Positions 25,122 through 33,455 of a stretch of DNA of 64,000 nucleotides are shown one piece after another (within the stretch, counting starts at the first letter, position 1; the number at the start of each line of letters is the position of its first letter). Under the pieces are notes generated by a model that saw only the letters and a program-made list of their open reading frames with translations, ran no database searches and was not told where the DNA came from. Both the position numbers and the translations under genes were made by a program. This stretch comes from Kitasatospora aureofaciens (lineage in GTDB: Bacteria; Actinomycetota; Actinomycetes; Streptomycetales; Streptomycetaceae), in NCBI GenBank assembly GCA_000720845.1, contig JODU01000011.1:124001-188000 (forward strand), given 5' to 3'.

Positions 25122-26702
25122 TCAGAAGGCGTCCGAGGGGACGTACGTCCCCCAGACCTCCCGCAGCGCGTTGCACACCTCGCCCACCGTCGCGCGGGCG
25201 CGCAGGGCGTCCTTCATGGGGTACAGGACGTTGTCCTCGCCCTCGGCGGCCTTCTTCAGGGCCGCCAGGGCCGAGTCCACCGCCGCCTGGTCGCGCTCCG
25301 CGCGGAGCCTGGCCAGGCGGTCAGCCTGCTGGGCCTCGATGGCCGGGTCGACGCGCAGCGGCTCGTACGGCTCCTCCTCGTCGAGCTGGAAGCGGTTGAC
25401 GCCGACCACGACCCGCTCGCCGGAGTCGGTCTCCTGGGCGATGCGGTAGGCGGAGCGCTCGATCTCGCTCTTCTGGAAGCCGTGCTCGATGGCGTTGACC
25501 GCGCCCCCGAGGTCCTCGACCTTGTCCATCAGCTCCAGCGCCGCCGCCTCGACGTCGTCGGTCATCTTCTCGACGACGTAGGAACCGGCGAAGGGGTCGA
25601 CCGTCGCCGTCACGTCCGTCTCGTAGGCGAGGACCTGCTGGGTGCGCAGGGCCAGGCGCGCGGACTTGTCGGTCGGCAGCGCGATGGCCTCGTCGAAGGA
25701 GTTGGTGTGCAGGGACTGCGTGCCGCCGAGGACGGCGCCCAGGCCCTGCACGGCGACGCGGACCAGGTTCACCTCGGGCTGCTGGGCGGTCAGCTGCACG
25801 CCCGCGGTCTGGGTGTGGAAGCGCAGCATCAGCGACTTGGGGTTCTTTGCGCCGAACTCCTTCTTCATCACCCGCGCCCAGATCCTGCGGGCCGCGCGGA
25901 ACTTGGCGACCTCCTCCAGGATCGTCGTCCGGGCCACGAAGAAGAAGGAAAGACGGGGCGCGAAGTCGTCCACGTCCATGCCGGCCGCGACCGCGGTGCG
26001 CACGTACTCGATGCCGTCCGCGAGGGTGAAGGCGATCTCCTGAGCGGGCGAGGCACCGGCCTCGGCCATGTGGTAGCCGGAGATCGAGATGGTGTTCCAC
26101 TTCGGGATCTCGGCCTTGCAGTACTTGAAGATGTCCGCGATCAGGCGCAGCGACGGCTTGGGCGGAAAGATGTACGTCCCGCGCGCGATGTACTCCTTCA
26201 GCACGTCGTTCTGGATCGTGCCGGTGAGCTGGTCGGCGCTCACGCCCTGCTCCTCGGCGACGAGTTGGTAGAGCAGGAGCAGCAGGGAGGCCGGGGCGTT
26301 GATCGTCATCGACGTGGAGACCTTGTCCAGCGGAATCCCGCCGAACAGCACGCGCATGTCGTCGATCGAGTCGATCGCCACGCCGACCTTGCCGACCTCG
26401 CCGCTGGCGATCGGCGCGTCGGAGTCGTGGCCCATCTGGGTCGGCAGGTCGAAGGCGACCGACAGGCCCATGGTGCCGTTGGCGATCAGCTGCTTGTAGC
26501 GGGCGTTGGACTCGGTCGCCGTGCCGAAACCGGCGTACTGGCGCATCGTCCACGGCCGGCCGGTGTACATCGACGGGTAGACGCCCCGGGTGAAGGGGTA
26601 CTTCCCGGGCTCGCCCAGCTTCTCGGCCGCGTCCCAGTCCGCCAGGGCGTCGGGCCCGTAGACCGGTTCGATGGGCAGCCCGGACTCGGACTCGCGCGTC
26701 AT
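25122..26702 (-). CDS. Methylmalonyl-CoA mutase-like large subunit without B12 domain
   Basis: A 526-residue acyl-CoA mutase catalytic subunit. RGVYPSMYTGRPWTMRQYAGFGTA at the N-terminus, AFDLPTQMGHDSD, and HTQTAGVQLTAQQPEVNLVRVA are the CoA-binding barrel signatures. The protein ends at GTYVPSDAF without the cobalamin-binding domain (no DxHxxG), so it needs a separate small subunit, and none is in the window. ATG 26702 is chosen over 26726 because GGGAGG sits 8 bases upstream. The substrate may be methylmalonyl-CoA, isobutyryl-CoA or a related thioester; active-site residues were not compared. Confidence 0.9.
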   Translation of the reverse strand: MTRESESGLPIEPVYGPDALADWDAAEKLGEPGKYPFTRGVYPSMYTGRPWTMRQYAGFGTATESNARYKQLIANGTMGLSVAFDLPTQMGHDSDAPIASGEVGKVGVAIDSIDDMRVLFGGIPLDKVSTSMTINAPASLLLLLYQLVAEEQGVSADQLTGTIQNDVLKEYIARGTYIFPPKPSLRLIADIFKYCKAEIPKWNTISISGYHMAEAGASPAQEIAFTLADGIEYVRTAVAAGMDVDDFAPRLSFFFVARTTILEEVAKFRAARRIWARVMKKEFGAKNPKSLMLRFHTQTAGVQLTAQQPEVNLVRVAVQGLGAVLGGTQSLHTNSFDEAIALPTDKSARLALRTQQVLAYETDVTATVDPFAGSYVVEKMTDDVEAAALELMDKVEDLGGAVNAIEHGFQKSEIERSAYRIAQETDSGERVVVGVNRFQLDEEEPYEPLRVDPAIEAQQADRLARLRAERDQAAVDSALAALKKAAEGEDNVLYPMKDALRARATVGEVCNALREVWGTYVPSDAF

Positions 26703-26954
26703 GGTGTGTTGCCTCCCGCTGAGCACATGTTCGACTTGCTCGAACTACCCGTCATTTACCCGCCAGTACAGACCGGCACTTCGACGGACTGTATCCGCGC
26801 GCGTGCACCCGGTGGAGAGGCGCACCCTGGGACCTTCCTCACAACCTCGATGCGGTCCCGGTCACAACGATGCCGTGCCGTTCGCGGCGCGTCATCCGCG
26901 GGAACAACTCAGGGGGACGTCGGGTGCGGGACCGTGGGACGACGGGGGGCCGTG

Positions 26955-27797
26955 ATGCGTATGGCGGGCATGGGGAGCACGGGACGGGTGGTCGCCGTCG
27001 CGCTGGGGGCGGTGCTGGTGGCGGGCGGCTGCACCGTGCAGGGCACGGGCCCGGACGGCAAGGGGCACTCACCGGTGCGCATAGACGTCACCAGGACCCC
27101 GCAGAAGAGCACGCCGTCCCCGGAGCGCCGGTCACCGAGTGCGCCGTCGGCCCGGACGAAGCCCGCCAGGGTGCTGTGGAAGCGGGGCGACACCGGCCGC
27201 GACGTCCGTGAGCTGCAGGCCAGGCTGCGCCAGGTGGAGTGGCTCGTGGACGGGCCGACCGGGACGTACGACGACCTGACCGAGCGCGCCGTCAGCGGCT
27301 TCCAGGGCAAGCGCGGGCTGCCGCGGACCGGCAGGACGGACACCGTCACCTGGCAGCGGCTGCTCGGGATGTCGCACGAGCCGGGCAAGTGGGAGCTGTA
27401 CCTGATGGGCGGCCAGCCCGCCGCCGCGCCCGACCCGCGCTGCACGACCGGCCGGGTGCTGTGTATCAGCAAGTCGAGCCGGACGCTGCGCTGGATGATC
27501 GACGGGCGCACCGTGTCGACGATGTCCGTGCGCTTCGGCTCGCAGTACACGCCGACCCGGGAGGGTGTCTTCCAGGTCTACTGGAAGTCCCGCCACCACG
27601 TCTCCACGCTCTATGACTCGGCCATGCCGTACGCCATGTTCTTCAGCGGCGGCCAGGCCGTGCACTACTCCTACGACTTCGCGGCCCGCGGTTACACGGG
27701 CGCCTCCCACGGCTGTGTCAACGTGCGCGACGAGGCGGCGATCGCGGATCTGTACGCGCAGGTGAGGAACGGCGACAAGGTCGTCGTGTACTGGTGA
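26955..27797 (+). CDS. L,D-transpeptidase lipoprotein with peptidoglycan-binding domain
   Basis: A cell-envelope enzyme forming 3-3 peptidoglycan cross-links or anchoring proteins, 280 residues. The signal peptide ends in the lipobox VAGGC at about residues 22-26. A Ser/Pro-rich linker follows, then a PG_binding_1 helical domain (LWKRGDTGRDVRELQARLRQ) and a YkuD catalytic domain ending in HYSYDFAARGYTGASHGCVNVRD, with the catalytic His and Cys in SHGCVN. The ATG at 26955 (preceded by GTG) is chosen from the signal peptide. It is divergent from the mutase gene and followed by a strong terminator. Confidence 0.93.
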   Translation: MRMAGMGSTGRVVAVALGAVLVAGGCTVQGTGPDGKGHSPVRIDVTRTPQKSTPSPERRSPSAPSARTKPARVLWKRGDTGRDVRELQARLRQVEWLVDGPTGTYDDLTERAVSGFQGKRGLPRTGRTDTVTWQRLLGMSHEPGKWELYLMGGQPAAAPDPRCTTGRVLCISKSSRTLRWMIDGRTVSTMSVRFGSQYTPTREGVFQVYWKSRHHVSTLYDSAMPYAMFFSGGQAVHYSYDFAARGYTGASHGCVNVRDEAAIADLYAQVRNGDKVVVYW

Positions 27798-27833
27798 GGC
27801 GGTGGGGCGGCACGACGGCCGGCCGGTGAATGG

Positions 27834-27870
27834 GCGCGGGCGGGACCGGGGGAACGTGTCCCGCCCGCGC
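27834..27870. terminator. 13-bp perfect stem terminator
   Basis: GCGCGGGCGGGAC at 27834-27846 and its exact complement at 27858-27870 flank an 11-base loop. It lies between the convergent L,D-transpeptidase and the membrane regulator that ends at 28016. Confidence 0.75.
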
Positions 27871-28015
27871 CGAGGTGCACGAGCCGCAGGTACGGGGGGA
27901 ACCCCGGCTCAGTGCGGAAGCCGATGACCAGTCGGCTCACTCATTACTGCGCCACGGCGGCCGAAAGTGTCACACCCCCGGCGAGAGAAATCCTCACCGA
28001 CCACGAAAGCGCAGG

Positions 28016-29068
28016 TCAGGAGGTGCGCGCGGAGGACGGGGCGTGGGGCGTGCAGGCGGGCTGCCGTTGCGGCCGGGGCTCGTGGGCCGAGGGGCCGTGC
28101 GAGCGCTGGGGACGGTGAGGGCCGTCGGGGTGGTGGGGGTGGTGGGAATCGCGGGCGGGCGGGGCTATGTCGGCGTCGGCGTCGTCACCGTCGCCGCCCT
28201 CGCCACCGTCGCCGCCCTGGTCCCCCTCTTTCCCGCCGTTGCCCTTGCCGGCTTTACCCTTGTCGCCCTTGTCGCCCTTGTTGTTCTTGTTGTTCTTGTT
28301 CTTGTTTTTGTTGCTCTTGTTGCTGTTGTTGCTGTTGTTCTTCTTGTCGCCCTGGCCGTGCCCGTCGCCGGTGGCACCGCGCAGCTCGCCCTCATGCGTC
28401 GGCCCTGCCGGGTCGCCTCCGTGGTCACCGCCGCCCCGGCCCACCGCGTCGCGGTCGTCGGCGTCGCGATCCCCCGCGTCACCGCCGTCCCGCGCGGTGC
28501 CGCCGTCGGGCGCGGCCGGGGTGGTGCCGGGCACCGCCCCGCCCCGCACGCCCTCCAGCGGCGAGGGCGGCGCGGACGGACGGCCGGGCGAGACCGCGGC
28601 CGAGACGGTGGCGGCGGGTTCCGGTTCGGTGCCGTCGAAGGGCGTCGGCAGCACTCCGGTTCCGGCCGCCGCCGCCACGCCGCCGACCATGCCGACGGTC
28701 AGCGCGGCGGCCAGCCCGAGGCGCAGGGCGCGGCTCCGGCGCGGACGCCGGGCGCCCTCGCCGCGCGCGCCGATGCGGACGAGACCGGCGTCACAGGAGC
28801 GGGGAACGGCGCCGTGTCCGAGGGCCGCCGACGCCTCCGCCGACGCGTCGGCCCGTTCGGCGCGCACCTTGCGGAAGGCGGCCAACGCGGCGGCCTCGCC
28901 GGGGAGTTCCTCGCCGGTCGGCGGCGGTGGGACGGAGAGCGCGCCCAGGGCCATGACGAGTCGTCCGGCCCGGTCGCGGGACGCCGGATCGACGCCCTCC
29001 AGCGGCTCTCCGCGCAGCAGGAGCTCCGCCGTTTCGCGGTCCAGCCACTTGTCCTGCTCGTCGGCCAT
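28016..29068 (-). CDS. Membrane protein partner of ECF sigma factor, Asn/Lys/Gly-rich (pair A)
   Basis: A 350-residue single-pass protein: cytosolic N-terminus of about 110 residues, one helix (LRLGLAAALTVGMVGGVAAAA), then a long low-complexity exterior. Residues around 245-310 are nearly all Asn, Lys, Ser, Asp and Gly, encoded largely by AAC and AAG, a striking AT-rich patch (28258-28355). The ATG at 29068 overlaps the sigma stop by one base (TGATG); a GTG at 29071 is possible. Position and topology suggest an anti-sigma or sigma-modulating factor, though no zinc-binding HxxxCxxC motif is seen. It is paralogous in layout to the gene at 34120. Confidence 0.72.
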   Translation of the reverse strand: MADEQDKWLDRETAELLLRGEPLEGVDPASRDRAGRLVMALGALSVPPPPTGEELPGEAAALAAFRKVRAERADASAEASAALGHGAVPRSCDAGLVRIGARGEGARRPRRSRALRLGLAAALTVGMVGGVAAAAGTGVLPTPFDGTEPEPAATVSAAVSPGRPSAPPSPLEGVRGGAVPGTTPAAPDGGTARDGGDAGDRDADDRDAVGRGGGDHGGDPAGPTHEGELRGATGDGHGQGDKKNNSNNSNKSNKNKNKNNKNNKGDKGDKGKAGKGNGGKEGDQGGDGGEGGDGDDADADIAPPARDSHHPHHPDGPHRPQRSHGPSAHEPRPQRQPACTPHAPSSARTS

Positions 29069-29730
29069 CACATGTCCTTCTGCGTCCGCGCACGCGTATG
29101 CGTCACACTCGCGGACGTCACCGCACGGCCGCGCGGTTCTCGCTGCGGCGGCAGGGCGTCGAGCCCGCCGCCCGATTCCGGATCGCCGCCGAGCAGTTCG
29201 GCCAGGCGCTTCAGGCCGCGGTGCGCCGCCGTGCGGACGGCGCCGGGCCGCTTGCCCAGGGTCTCGGCGGCGCTCTTGGCGTCGAGGCCCATCACCACGC
29301 GCAGGACGACCGCTTCGGCCTGGTCCTGGGGCAGCCGGGCGATGAGGGAGAGGGTGCTGCCGGTGGCCAGTGCCTCCATGGCCTCGCCCGCGGTGTCGGA
29401 CTCCGCGGGCCTGCCCGTCAGCTCCGTCTCGTCGCCGCCGATCGCCGGCCGGCGGCCGCGCATGCGGATGTGGTCCAGCGCGCGGTTGCGGGCGATGCGT
29501 GCGGCCCAGCCGCGGAAGCGGTCGCCGTCGCCGTCGAACCGTTCCAGGTCACGGGCTATCTGGAGCCAGGACTCGGAGGCCACGTCCTCGGCGTCGTGAT
29601 CGCCGACGAGTGTGCGCACGTATCCCAGCAGCCGCGGATGCACGGCTCGGTACACGGTCCGGAAAGCGGTCTCGTCCCCGCCCTGTGCCGCACGCACCGC
29701 GGCGGTCAGCTCCGCGTCGTCCCCCAGCAC
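29068..29730 (-). CDS. ECF-family RNA polymerase sigma factor (pair A)
   Basis: A 220-residue sigma factor with region 2 (YRAVHPRLLGYVRTLVGDHDAEDVASESWLQIARDLERF, about residues 27-65), FRGWAARIARNRALDHIR, and region 4 (LPQDQAEAVVLRVVMGLDAKSAAETLGKRPGAVRTAAHRGLKRL). The GTG at 29730 has AAAGG 7 bases upstream. It is translationally coupled to the membrane regulator that follows. It is clearly paralogous to the sigma factor at 35052; the two pairs flank the NLR insert. Target promoters are unknown. Confidence 0.92.
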   Translation of the reverse strand: MLGDDAELTAAVRAAQGGDETAFRTVYRAVHPRLLGYVRTLVGDHDAEDVASESWLQIARDLERFDGDGDRFRGWAARIARNRALDHIRMRGRRPAIGGDETELTGRPAESDTAGEAMEALATGSTLSLIARLPQDQAEAVVLRVVMGLDAKSAAETLGKRPGAVRTAAHRGLKRLAELLGGDPESGGGLDALPPQREPRGRAVTSASVTHTRARTQKDM

Positions 29731-30548
29731 CGAGAAGCCTTTCTGCGCCTGAGCCGGCGCCGCTCTCGCGGACGTGGTCCTCGCCGTCGTGGTTTCTCCA
29801 TCGATGGTCGCGGTGGTCCCCCGCGACAGCCTCGCGGGAGCGAGCCCCGCTGCATCGGCGCGAATGGCACGTTACGTCTTGAAACCGCCACTCGTCCATG
29901 TCCCCCTCGCATTGCCGTACAAGATGCAACTAACCCGTGACGCGGTGAGGTGTGACAGAAAACGCAGTCGCGGCGCTGAAGGGAGTACGGGCCGCCGCGC
30001 GGCCCGTGCCGCGCGACGGCCGGGGCCTCTCCTGTGGGGGGTGGCGGCCCCGGCCGTTGCCACGGTCCCGCGGCTCTGGACTGCGTCGATACGCGGAACC
30101 CGTGACCAACGTGGCCAACCGGCCGGACGCGCGCCTCCCTCGAGCATGACGGACGATCCGACGCTCAGGGTGCGGAACGTCGCCGGTTCATGACTGATTC
30201 GCGGTAGTCGAAGGCGCCCAGTCGCAGACCGACCACGGCCCGGCACCACGCCGGGCGCCACGCACCGGGAGCGGATGCTTCGACCGGGAGATCACCTCAA
30301 GGGCATTGGACAACACGTCACGCCAGTCGGTCAGACGCAGGCGGCCAGGCCTCAGGCCAGCATGCGCAGCAACCGCGTCACTGAACCGTTGGATCGCGAG
30401 TGGCCCCCACTTTCGGTCCCGGTCGACTACATCATCCGGCTCGACCGGCAGGCTCTTCTCCACTCACCCCATATCTCGACGCATGTCGCCTAAATCTGCT
30501 TCGACGGAATGCGTCGTACTGGGGATCACCCCGGCGACAGGAGAGCGG
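29731..30548. other. 818-bp spacer: sigma-gene leader and left edge of accessory insert
   Basis: Holds the upstream region of the pair A sigma operon and the region downstream of the NLR gene. Apart from one doubtful small frame (30188-30463) I see no gene, RNA or repeat. The stretch from about 30190 to 30545 has more A+T and less biased third positions than its surroundings, as would an insertion scar. Confidence 0.4.
30188..30463 (-). CDS. Doubtful small hypothetical protein or gene remnant
   Basis: A 91-residue frame starting GTG at 30463 (MEKSLPVEPDDVVDRDRK) with a predicted helical core (LAIQRFSDAVAAHAGL, then WRDVLSNALEVISR). GGGGTGA overlaps rather than precedes the start. Codon choice is moderately Streptomyces-like and similar to the NLR insert. 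No family is recognised. It could be a remnant of an inserted gene or a chance frame. Confidence 0.25.
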   Translation of the reverse strand: MEKSLPVEPDDVVDRDRKWGPLAIQRFSDAVAAHAGLRPGRLRLTDWRDVLSNALEVISRSKHPLPVRGARRGAGPWSVCDWAPSTTANQS

Positions 30549-31670
30549 TCAGCGAGTCACACGGAGTGAAAACAGCACGCGGGAGGCGAACCGCCGCACC
30601 CCGTCGGACAGCTCGGTGTCCGTGCTCAGGGCGGTGAGCAACTGGACGGCCTGGGCTTTGTTCCGGCCCAGGTCGGCCAGGGAGACGGCGGCCAGAACAC
30701 GACTGGTGCCGGACAGCGTGGTGTCGGCAGCGAGGGTCGCGTAAAGATCGGAGGCCAGGCGCTTGTGCAGGTTCAGCTTGGCCAGATACTTGATCGCCTC
30801 CATGCGGTCGATGGAGTCCAGGGTGGAGTCGGTGGCGAGGGCGGTGAACAGTTCGGTGGCGCGCTTGTCGGCGGTTCGCCTGATCAGTGTCAAGGCGGCC
30901 TCCAACCGGTCCCACACCTCCAGCTCGGTGTTCGTGGCGAAGGCGATGAGCAGACTGATCGCGTCCTCGGCGTGAGCGTCGAGGCGGGCCAGATACCCGG
31001 CGGCGTGCACCCGGTCCCACACCGTCAGGGTGGTGTCCGCGGCGAACGCAACGAGCAGTCCGGCCGCGTCGTGGGCGTGGCCGTCGAGACGTGTCAGTTG
31101 CGCGGCGGCCTCCATACGGTCGGCTGCCTTCAGTGTGGTGTCCATGGCGCAGGCGGTGAGCACTCCCACCGCGTCCTGCGCATGACCGTCGAGCTGTGCC
31201 AGGTGCGCGGCGGCCCGCACGCGGTCCTCCATCCGCAGCGTGGGGTCCCGGGCGAAGGCGAGGAACGCCTTGGCCACTCGGTCCGTGTGCCCTTCCACTC
31301 CGGACAGGTCGGTGAGGGCCCGCACGCGGTGGTCGCGGCCCAGGGTCGTGTCCGTGACGAAGGAGACGAGGAACGTGACCGCGTCCGCGGTGTGTTCGTC
31401 GAGTTGCGCCAGGGCCCAGGCGGCGTACACCCGGTCGTCGATGCTCAGGGCGGTGTCGGTGGGGAAGGCACTGAGCAGTACGGCCGCTTCGTCTCTGTGG
31501 CCGTCGAGGCGAGCCAGGAGCCCGGCGGCCTTCACCTGGTAGACGCCGCCGTACCGGATGGTTTCCGCGGCGAAAGCGGCGAGAAGCCCGGCCGATTGGT
31601 CCTGGTGCCCCTCCAGCCGGGAGAGCGCCCAGGCGGCGTACACGCGGTCCCACATGTCCCGAGTGGTGTC
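30549..31670 (-). repeat. HEAT-like tandem repeat array in the NLR gene
   Basis: About ten to eleven units of 35 codons (105 bases), each with the pattern D-T-x-L-x-x-x-D-R-x-x-A-A-x-x-L-A-x-L-[DE]-x-H followed by an A-x-x-L-L-x-A-F-A-x segment. Units are diverged but in register with almost no length change, a likely ligand-recognition surface. Confidence 0.85.
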
Positions 31671-33455
31671 TGCGGCGAAGTCGGCGAGGTGACCGGCGGT
31701 GGCGCGGGGGAGTCTGGTTCTCAGGTGCGTCTGCTCCGTGAGAAACCGGCAGGCCGCGGTGCTTGTGTGGGCCCCGAGACGTTCCAGCGCCCAGGTGGTG
31801 GCGGTCGCGATGTGATCGCCGCCCTCCAGAAGTCCGTCGAGCAGGAAGCCGAGGTAGGACGCCTCGACAGAGGGTGGCTTCGCGTCGGCGGCGACCGGAT
31901 CCCGGTGGTGCGGGAACACCTCGTGGAACAGCTCGGTGCGTGCCTGTCGGTCGCGGGTGGCGTACCGGGCCGCATGGAATTCGAGCAGTGTCTGATGCAG
32001 GAAGACGAAGTCGTCTCCGCGCTGGACCACGAGGCCGGTGGGTCGCAACAGGTCGCCCAGGAAGGACTGCCAGCGGCTCTTCGTCACTCGGTCGGGACGT
32101 CGCGCAGGCACATGGGAAACCAGGATCTCGGTCGCGGACGCGGTGTTGCCGTTGATCCTTTCGTGGGCCAGCCGGTCGATGAGCTCCGGCAGGTGATCGC
32201 GGACCCCTTGCGCGGCCCGCTCGGCGGCCAGGTTGTCCCGGGGGATCTGGTACTGGTCCTTCAGCGCGCGGATCGCGGCGTCATGGGTCCTGCGAATGTC
32301 TTTGTGAGCGTTCTGCTCGTAGAGCAGCTCGACGAAGGACCGGTAGGTCGCGGTGCGGCCCTCGGGCAGAGGGCGAGTGGGGTCGGCCAGGTAGAGCCGG
32401 CACAGGATGGAGGCGATCAACGGTGTACGGGCCAGGGCCTCCAGACCGGAGAGCTTGAGGCCGGTCATGAATTCGTTGATGTGGATCTTCACGTCGGGCA
32501 GACTCGCGAAGCGTCCGCGCGCGTACGCGCGCAGGTCGCTCCGTGTGAAGGGCCGCAGCTCGGAGTAGGCGGTGGCGGGGCCGAGGTGGGAGAGTTCCGC
32601 GACCGGCAAGGGGCGGGTCGTCACAACGAACCGGTACACACCGGGCTGTTGTTCGGCTGCAAGAGCCAGCCGCTCCAACAGAGCGATCCGATCGTTCCGT
32701 TGGGGTATCTCGTCGAGGCCGTCCACCATGACCAGCCACGGCACGTGGGCGAACGGCCTGTGGCTGAAGATGTCCGCGGTCAGCGGTTCCCGCAGCCCGA
32801 AGGGCCCGAGTTCCTCAGTCACCGCCGTGGCCAGGGCGACGGGCAGGACGGGACCAGCAGCCAGCGTGGTGGCCCGGATGAGAACCGGGACGGCGACACC
32901 TGCGCGGGCGGGACGGTGATGGGGCAGCCAGTGTCCGGCCGCGTCCGCCAGTTGGCGACGCAGCAGTGTCGACTTTCCGCCGCCCGCTCCGGCCACCAGG
33001 ATCCGCGTAGGTGCGTCGCTCCCCAGGACCGTCTCGTCGGAGAGCACTCGAACTGTCCCTGTCGGCGTGTGCGAGAGGGAGTCGGCGGCGTGCGGGACGG
33101 AGTCGAAAGTCTCGCTCCGGTGGGTTCCGGGCTGCAGAGTGGCGACCTTCTGGCGTACGTACATCGTGGTGAGCGAGGGCGAGGACGACCCGTCGCTCGG
33201 TTCGGGGTACGGGTGGCGATCAGCGGCGCGCGAGGCGGCCCGGAGGTAGGAGTCGAGCAGCGACTCACGCGGGGCTCCGCGCTCACCATGGACGGTGCCC
33301 CCCTGCCCTGGCGGCAGCGTGTAGAACGTGACCTGGTCGGCGTGACCGTAGAAGGCAACTCGGTCGGCGTGACCGACCGCCAGTCCCCCACCGGTGGCGA
33401 CGATGGCCGTGTGGGCGGTGACGTGCGGGGCCTGAGTGCCCTCGGGCGCGCTCAG
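30549..33455 (-). CDS. NACHT-type NLR-like ATPase with HEAT-like repeats and N-terminal amyloid-type motif
   Basis: A STAND NTPase of about 968 residues. Residues 1-45 are glycine- and valine-rich with VTAHTAIVATGGGLAVGHAD, like bacterial amyloid signalling motifs. A linker ends in TTMYVRQ (about 98). The NACHT core has Walker A GAGGGKST (156-163), Walker B LVMVDGLDEIP (241-251) and the winged-helix block FLHQTLLEFHAARY (about 485-498). Residues 596-968 are ten to eleven 35-residue helical repeats. The first ATG (33164) is internal: clear coding sequence continues to 33455, where a CTG overlaps the upstream stop as CTGA, the likely CUG start. The small gene upstream is its presumed effector. 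Role in phage sensing or cell death is inference. Confidence 0.82.
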   Translation of the reverse strand: MSAPEGTQAPHVTAHTAIVATGGGLAVGHADRVAFYGHADQVTFYTLPPGQGGTVHGERGAPRESLLDSYLRAASRAADRHPYPEPSDGSSSPSLTTMYVRQKVATLQPGTHRSETFDSVPHAADSLSHTPTGTVRVLSDETVLGSDAPTRILVAGAGGGKSTLLRRQLADAAGHWLPHHRPARAGVAVPVLIRATTLAAGPVLPVALATAVTEELGPFGLREPLTADIFSHRPFAHVPWLVMVDGLDEIPQRNDRIALLERLALAAEQQPGVYRFVVTTRPLPVAELSHLGPATAYSELRPFTRSDLRAYARGRFASLPDVKIHINEFMTGLKLSGLEALARTPLIASILCRLYLADPTRPLPEGRTATYRSFVELLYEQNAHKDIRRTHDAAIRALKDQYQIPRDNLAAERAAQGVRDHLPELIDRLAHERINGNTASATEILVSHVPARRPDRVTKSRWQSFLGDLLRPTGLVVQRGDDFVFLHQTLLEFHAARYATRDRQARTELFHEVFPHHRDPVAADAKPPSVEASYLGFLLDGLLEGGDHIATATTWALERLGAHTSTAACRFLTEQTHLRTRLPRATAGHLADFAADTTRDMWDRVYAAWALSRLEGHQDQSAGLLAAFAAETIRYGGVYQVKAAGLLARLDGHRDEAAVLLSAFPTDTALSIDDRVYAAWALAQLDEHTADAVTFLVSFVTDTTLGRDHRVRALTDLSGVEGHTDRVAKAFLAFARDPTLRMEDRVRAAAHLAQLDGHAQDAVGVLTACAMDTTLKAADRMEAAAQLTRLDGHAHDAAGLLVAFAADTTLTVWDRVHAAGYLARLDAHAEDAISLLIAFATNTELEVWDRLEAALTLIRRTADKRATELFTALATDSTLDSIDRMEAIKYLAKLNLHKRLASDLYATLAADTTLSGTSRVLAAVSLADLGRNKAQAVQLLTALSTDTELSDGVRRFASRVLFSLRVTR

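Noticed and set aside
24906..26954. Upstream part of a 963-codon frame ending in the L,D-transpeptidase
   Set aside because: Antisense to the mutase gene and lacks a signal peptide; the true gene starts at 26955.
29872..30261. 129-codon minus-strand frame upstream of the pair A sigma gene
   Set aside because: No ribosome-binding site, Arg/Gly-rich shadow-like product, and overlaps the likely sigma promoter region.
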